In this document: positions 60,737 through 64,000 of the stretch, one piece after another
Layout: each line of letters begins with the position of its first letter
Position numbering within the stretch: position 1 is the first letter of the stretch
Assembly: GCA_003415625.1 (NCBI GenBank)
Contig: PYIU01000001.1
Span: 1,860,001-1,924,000 of the forward strand
Source of the DNA: Aquanectria penicillioides
Taxonomy: Eukaryota; Ascomycota; Sordariomycetes; Hypocreales; Nectriaceae
Direction: 5' to 3'
DNA length: 64,000 nucleotides
Made by a program: the position numbers and the translations under genes
The notes under the pieces: generated by a model
What the model was told of the DNA's origin: nothing
The model's input: only the letters and a program-made list of their open reading frames with translations
Database searches by the model: none

Positions 60737-61286
60737 TGGGTAAATTTTATCGAGAGCACGCGCTTGTATTATGTATTTTTGTACTTAAAACCTAGGTCTC
60801 TTTGTATACTGGATAATAAGGTGAACTTTAATGGCCAGTCGCTTTGGATCCCATGTGTCGCCGCAGTCAATGCCAAAATCACATGTAGCGGAACCATAGT
60901 CAACCATAATCTCATCTGTATTATTGCCATTCCGTGATAGCCATTAAGTCAAGAGTCATTTGCCTATCAGTTTGTGGCCTGTGATGAAATTAACGATTTT
61001 GGTGACCAATTATACATCTTCTGTTTTTGAACATTCTTGGAAATAATTGTCTGAGGGATGGATTCTAAACGCACTCGCAAGATCGACCCAGCAGTGAAGA
61101 TTTTTCAGATAGCCTGGCATTTCGGTGAATCATTCGTACAAACAACTCTGAAATATGTATATTTGTGCATTTTAATTTAGAGTCTTCATTATTTTCAAGC
61201 TCGTGAACCCCGGTATTGATTTTGGCATGATTATAAAAATCTCATTGCTCGGCAAACAGGCTCCCCTCAGGTGCGCTCTAGCTACC
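60737..61286. other. Tail-to-tail intergenic region
   Basis: The gap lies between the converging PEX14 and aminotransferase genes. Only 3' untranslated sequence is expected here; nothing else is visible. Confidence 0.5.
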
Positions 61287-62804
61287 CTATAGCTTGGCGC
61301 TACTTGATTGGGATTCTCGAACCACCGTGTCAATAGACTTGGCGACATAATCGATATTTTGCTCATTCAAACCCGAGACTGTGACGCGCCCCGTAGCCAC
61401 TAGGTAGATATGGTATTTTTTCTGGAGCATTTCGCATTGCGCGGCAGTCAATGGAATGAGGCTGGCGGGGATGTCAACTTTCACGTCGCAGTGCCAACTC
61501 GTGGTGGTCAAACGCTTACGTAAAGAGACCAGTTCCCTTAGTGATGACGCTCCAATCGCCCGGTGTCTTGTACACATTGACTAGGAGATTTAACAACTTG
61601 GCTCGGTTCTGGTGTAACCTTTGGTGGATGGTATCGAGTTCTTCTCGCCTGCGCACAATGCAAATCAGTGAAAAGGCACCCCCACACCCTACAGATAGAG
61701 AGTGTCTTACCACGCAGCCTCTCTAGCGGGATCGGAAAGGACGATGTCGACCAGCCGTGAGCCATATGCGGGCGAAGACGAAAACTCGGAGCGAATCAAG
61801 AAACGCATCTGGTCGTGAACTGCAGCAGCAGAGTCTGCCGTCGGACACACTGCATGCAGCGCGCCGACTCGCTCTCCGTACAAGCCGAAGTTCTTGGAGA
61901 AGGACTGACACACGAGCATCTCGAATCCCTGCTCGGCAAAGTGTCGAACAGGGAAAATGTCGTCTTCAAGCCCATTGCCCAAGCCCTGGTATGCAATGTC
62001 GAAAAACGGGAACAGCTTGCGCGCCTTCATCTCCTGCGCGAGCACCCGCCATTGATCCTTTGTAAAATCCGCCGCTGTGGGTTGTGGCAGCAAGCTTGCA
62101 GCACAAATGGGCTGCCTTCGGGAGCAGAGCGGACCGCGCCCAGCACGGAATCCCAGTCTACGCTGCCAGTCTTGGGATCATAATGACGATATGTCTTTGG
62201 CTCAAGGCCTACCAAGGACAGCATGGGGACATAGTTTCCCCATGCTGGAGTTCCCACGTAGACGGTCTTGGACATACCGGGGACCGAATGGCTGAGCAGC
62301 AGGAAGGCAATGTGGACTGCACCAGTGCCGGAGATGGTTTGGACCGACGCAACCTGTATTATTAGTATGGAAAAGAAATATTGAGGGCATCTTGCATACT
62401 TGGTTCGCTTGTAGCAGGGGTGATTCTTTTCCGAACACGAGCTTGGCGGCATTCTTCAAGTAGCTGGGTTACCAGTGGTAACCTCGTACTAGAGCTGGCC
62501 GTCAGACCATGCGGGAGCCGATACATTAATGGCATATAGAAACACTCACATCGTGGTCAGGGTTAGCCGCAGACATTGCAAGCTTGGCCTAATAAGTGTG
62601 AGCATTCAATGTATACTTGATGTTATCGGTGGGGCTCTTGGAGACCAACCCCCTTCAACGCCTTCATCTCATTGAAAAGGCCCTCCTCATTTCGATAGAT
62701 TCCAACGCCGAGATCAACCTTCTGCGGAGTGGTATCCCCGTCCGCTTGTACCTTGAGATGGTACATGATGTCCGGGCACCCTTCTTTACGTCGTTGAAGA
62801 ACAT
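61287..62804 (-). CDS. Aspartate-type aminotransferase (three one-base breaks)
   Basis: Minus-strand exons are 62804-62650, 62588-62550, 62488-62400, 62353-61711, 61648-61520 and 61461-61287. They give a class I PLP aminotransferase of 410 residues once three single missing bases are allowed. Recognisable parts are VDLGVGIYRNEEGLF, YEVTTGNPA, ISGTGAVHIAFLLL, FPFFDIAYQGLGNG (PLP-contacting Asp/Tyr) and CQSFSKNFGLYGERVG with the Schiff-base Lys. The breaks lie at GGG 62774-62776, near 62461-62467, and at GGG 62079-62081. Each is a loss, and exon lengths are each one short of the phase needed. No stop-creating substitution is present. The first intron has a weak GTTGGT donor. An in-frame ATG at 62855 could add a basic 17-residue leader. 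It is divergent from the HpaI-type aldolase. Confidence 0.85.
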
Positions 62805-63280
62805 GGTGCTGAGTTTGCGAAGATTGCTTGGCTTCCTGATGCCAATTCTCTGCATGTTCAAGGCTGGTACTTATACCGAAAGTTTAGTTTACTAGCGGGC
62901 ATCATAGCCGCTTTAATTTAACGCCAGATGGAGGGCATGTTATAATCTCGATTGCATCGCTGTACGTGTCGGTTACGGATCCCGACCAGGCGTCGCTTTG
63001 GTAGGCTCGGGCGTCATCCCCGAGCTGCCCCATCCACGCCCCGCATTGCGGGGCCGAGATCTTCGGTGCAACACACCCAGATCGCCTCTGGTAAAGGGTA
63101 TTGGCAGTATTCCTGGAGATGGTCTCCGAGACTCATTGAGGGAATGGGAGTTGATTGAGGGGAAATTAGTTGTCTCTGCTGGATTTAAATACGCATGTGT
63201 TCTGAAGCCCGGAAATGTAAGATCAATTGATAGTTTCTCAAACGTACTACACACATCGTGAAGTGGTCGAGTTTCCCAAA
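62805..63280. promoter_or_regulatory. Divergent intergenic region aminotransferase / aldolase
   Basis: A 476-bp gap is shared by two outward-facing metabolic genes and is short enough for co-regulation. A pair of GC-rich inverted-looking patches lies near 63030-63060 (CCCCGCATTGCGGGG is a perfect palindrome-like stem), a possible operator. That role is inference. Confidence 0.45.
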
Positions 63281-64000
63281 ATGATCGCCCCTGCTTACAC
63301 CAACAACCTTCTGAGGTGTTTAACCTCGGGCCAAGTGTGCAAGTCATTTGGAATCAAGATGTCGAACAATGCGCAAATCGTCCAGGTTGCCAAGCACTCT
63401 GGATTCGACTCTCTCTTCATTGATCTTGAGCATGCTTGGTTGACACTGGCCGAAGTTAGCAACCTCTGCAACGTGGGACATCTTGCAGGAATCACCCCGT
63501 TTGTACGTGTGCCGCATCAGTGCGGTAACGGCTTCGTCCAACGTGTGCTCGATGGCGGCGCAATGGGCGTGGTATTCCCACACGTCCAGAATGCAGGTAT
63601 GGAAAGACTGTCGCCAACTAATTGACGAATTCGGAAATTGATGAGCGATGCTGTTCCACAGATGAAGCAAAGGCCGCCGTGGCCATCTGCAAATACCCTC
63701 CCCAGGGAGTGCGCTCCATGACTGGCATGATGCCCTTGTTCAACATGCGATCGACGCCAATTGCAGATGCCATTGAGTTTGGGAACAGCTCCGGCTCAAC
63801 TGTGTTTGCAATGATTGAGAGTGGAGAGGCCGTCGAGAATGTTGACGAGATCGCAGCCGTTGATGGCGTGGATGTTCTTTTGGTTGGATCGAATGACCTC
63901 AGCATAGACATCAAGGTGCCAGGAGATTTCAAGAGCCAGGCCTACCGCTCGTCACTGGAGAAAGTTAGCGAGGCGTGCCAAAAGCACAAGAAGGTGTTTG
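63281..64000 (+). CDS. HpcH/HpaI-type aldolase, 3' end outside the window
   Basis: Exon 1 (63281-63596) and exon 2 (63662 onward), separated by a 65-nt intron, give about 218 residues before the window ends. HpaI-family features are FGIKMSNNAQIVQVAKHSGF, FIDLEHAWLTLAEV (catalytic-type His with acidic neighbours), PFVRVP, VLDGGAMGVVFPHVQNADEA (spliced), FAMIESGEAVENVDEI with the metal-binding Glu, and DVLLVGSNDLSID. These metal-dependent class II aldolases cleave 4-hydroxy-2-oxo acids to pyruvate or oxaloacetate-type products. The exact substrate is unknown. No N-terminal targeting signal is evident. Confidence 0.9.

Noticed and set aside
60021..60743. PEX14 last exon read to 60743 without correction
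   Set aside because: The text after about 60480 loses the conserved PEX14 C terminus, which is perfectly readable one frame over.
61287..62804. Aminotransferase as a decayed pseudogene
   Set aside because: There are no nonsense or active-site substitutions and all splice phases fit; only single-base losses of the type seen in other conserved genes, so it is kept as a gene with probable errors.
1..64000. CRISPR array, bacterial operon or prophage
   Set aside because: No regularly spaced repeats exist, and introns plus fungal gene families show nuclear eukaryotic DNA.

Overview
The window is nuclear DNA from a filamentous ascomycete (Pezizomycotina). A class such as Sordariomycetes is my inference from protein style, not proven. 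The evidence is many short introns (about 50-150 nt) with GT...CTRAC-like...AG signals, fungal-only families (RTA1-like, Zn2Cys6 regulator, Goodbye/NACHT and HeLo proteins, L-galactonate dehydratase), an intron-containing tRNA-Trp, and an AT-rich block whose relics carry the C-to-T and G-to-A damage typical of repeat-induced point mutation (RIP).

Layout. 1-6960: RIP-destroyed repeats, namely a Ty3/gypsy chromovirus pol region (+), an unclassified relic, and a DDE_1/pogo-like transposase (-). The composition changes abruptly near 6970. 8-24.7 kb: mostly intact genes, namely an NPC1/NCR1 sterol transporter, a YTH-domain m6A reader, GPI18 mannosyltransferase, an acyl-protein-thioesterase-like hydrolase, a broken small membrane protein gene, an RTA1-like seven-helix protein, and divergent from it an 11-exon sterol-glucosyltransferase-like gene followed by a Zn2Cys6 regulator. 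27-48 kb: an accessory stretch rich in decayed genes, with an E2 ubiquitin-conjugating enzyme and a kinase-like relic, a HeLo-domain protein, tRNA-Trp, an F-box/DUF6546-like relic, L-galactonate dehydratase (one frame break), a conserved unknown, RAD10/ERCC1, a Goodbye-NACHT-TPR-ZZ NLR pseudogene and an intact NMA111-like HtrA protease. 50-64 kb: housekeeping genes again, namely a small unknown, FMP30-like NAPE-PLD, NDC80, PEX14 (with a 7-nt microexon and one frame break), an aspartate-type aminotransferase (three frame breaks), and divergent from it an HpcH/HpaI aldolase that runs off the end.

Two themes stand out. First, several otherwise healthy genes are broken by exactly one missing base, usually in a C/G run of 3-6. 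The same error type recurs in unrelated conserved genes, which points to assembly error rather than real loss. Second, the middle of the window gathers families used in fungal programmed cell death and non-self recognition (HeLo, NLR, HtrA-type protease, E2, F-box), mostly in decay, which suggests a turnover-prone allorecognition-like island. All names come from reading translated sequence; no database search was possible.
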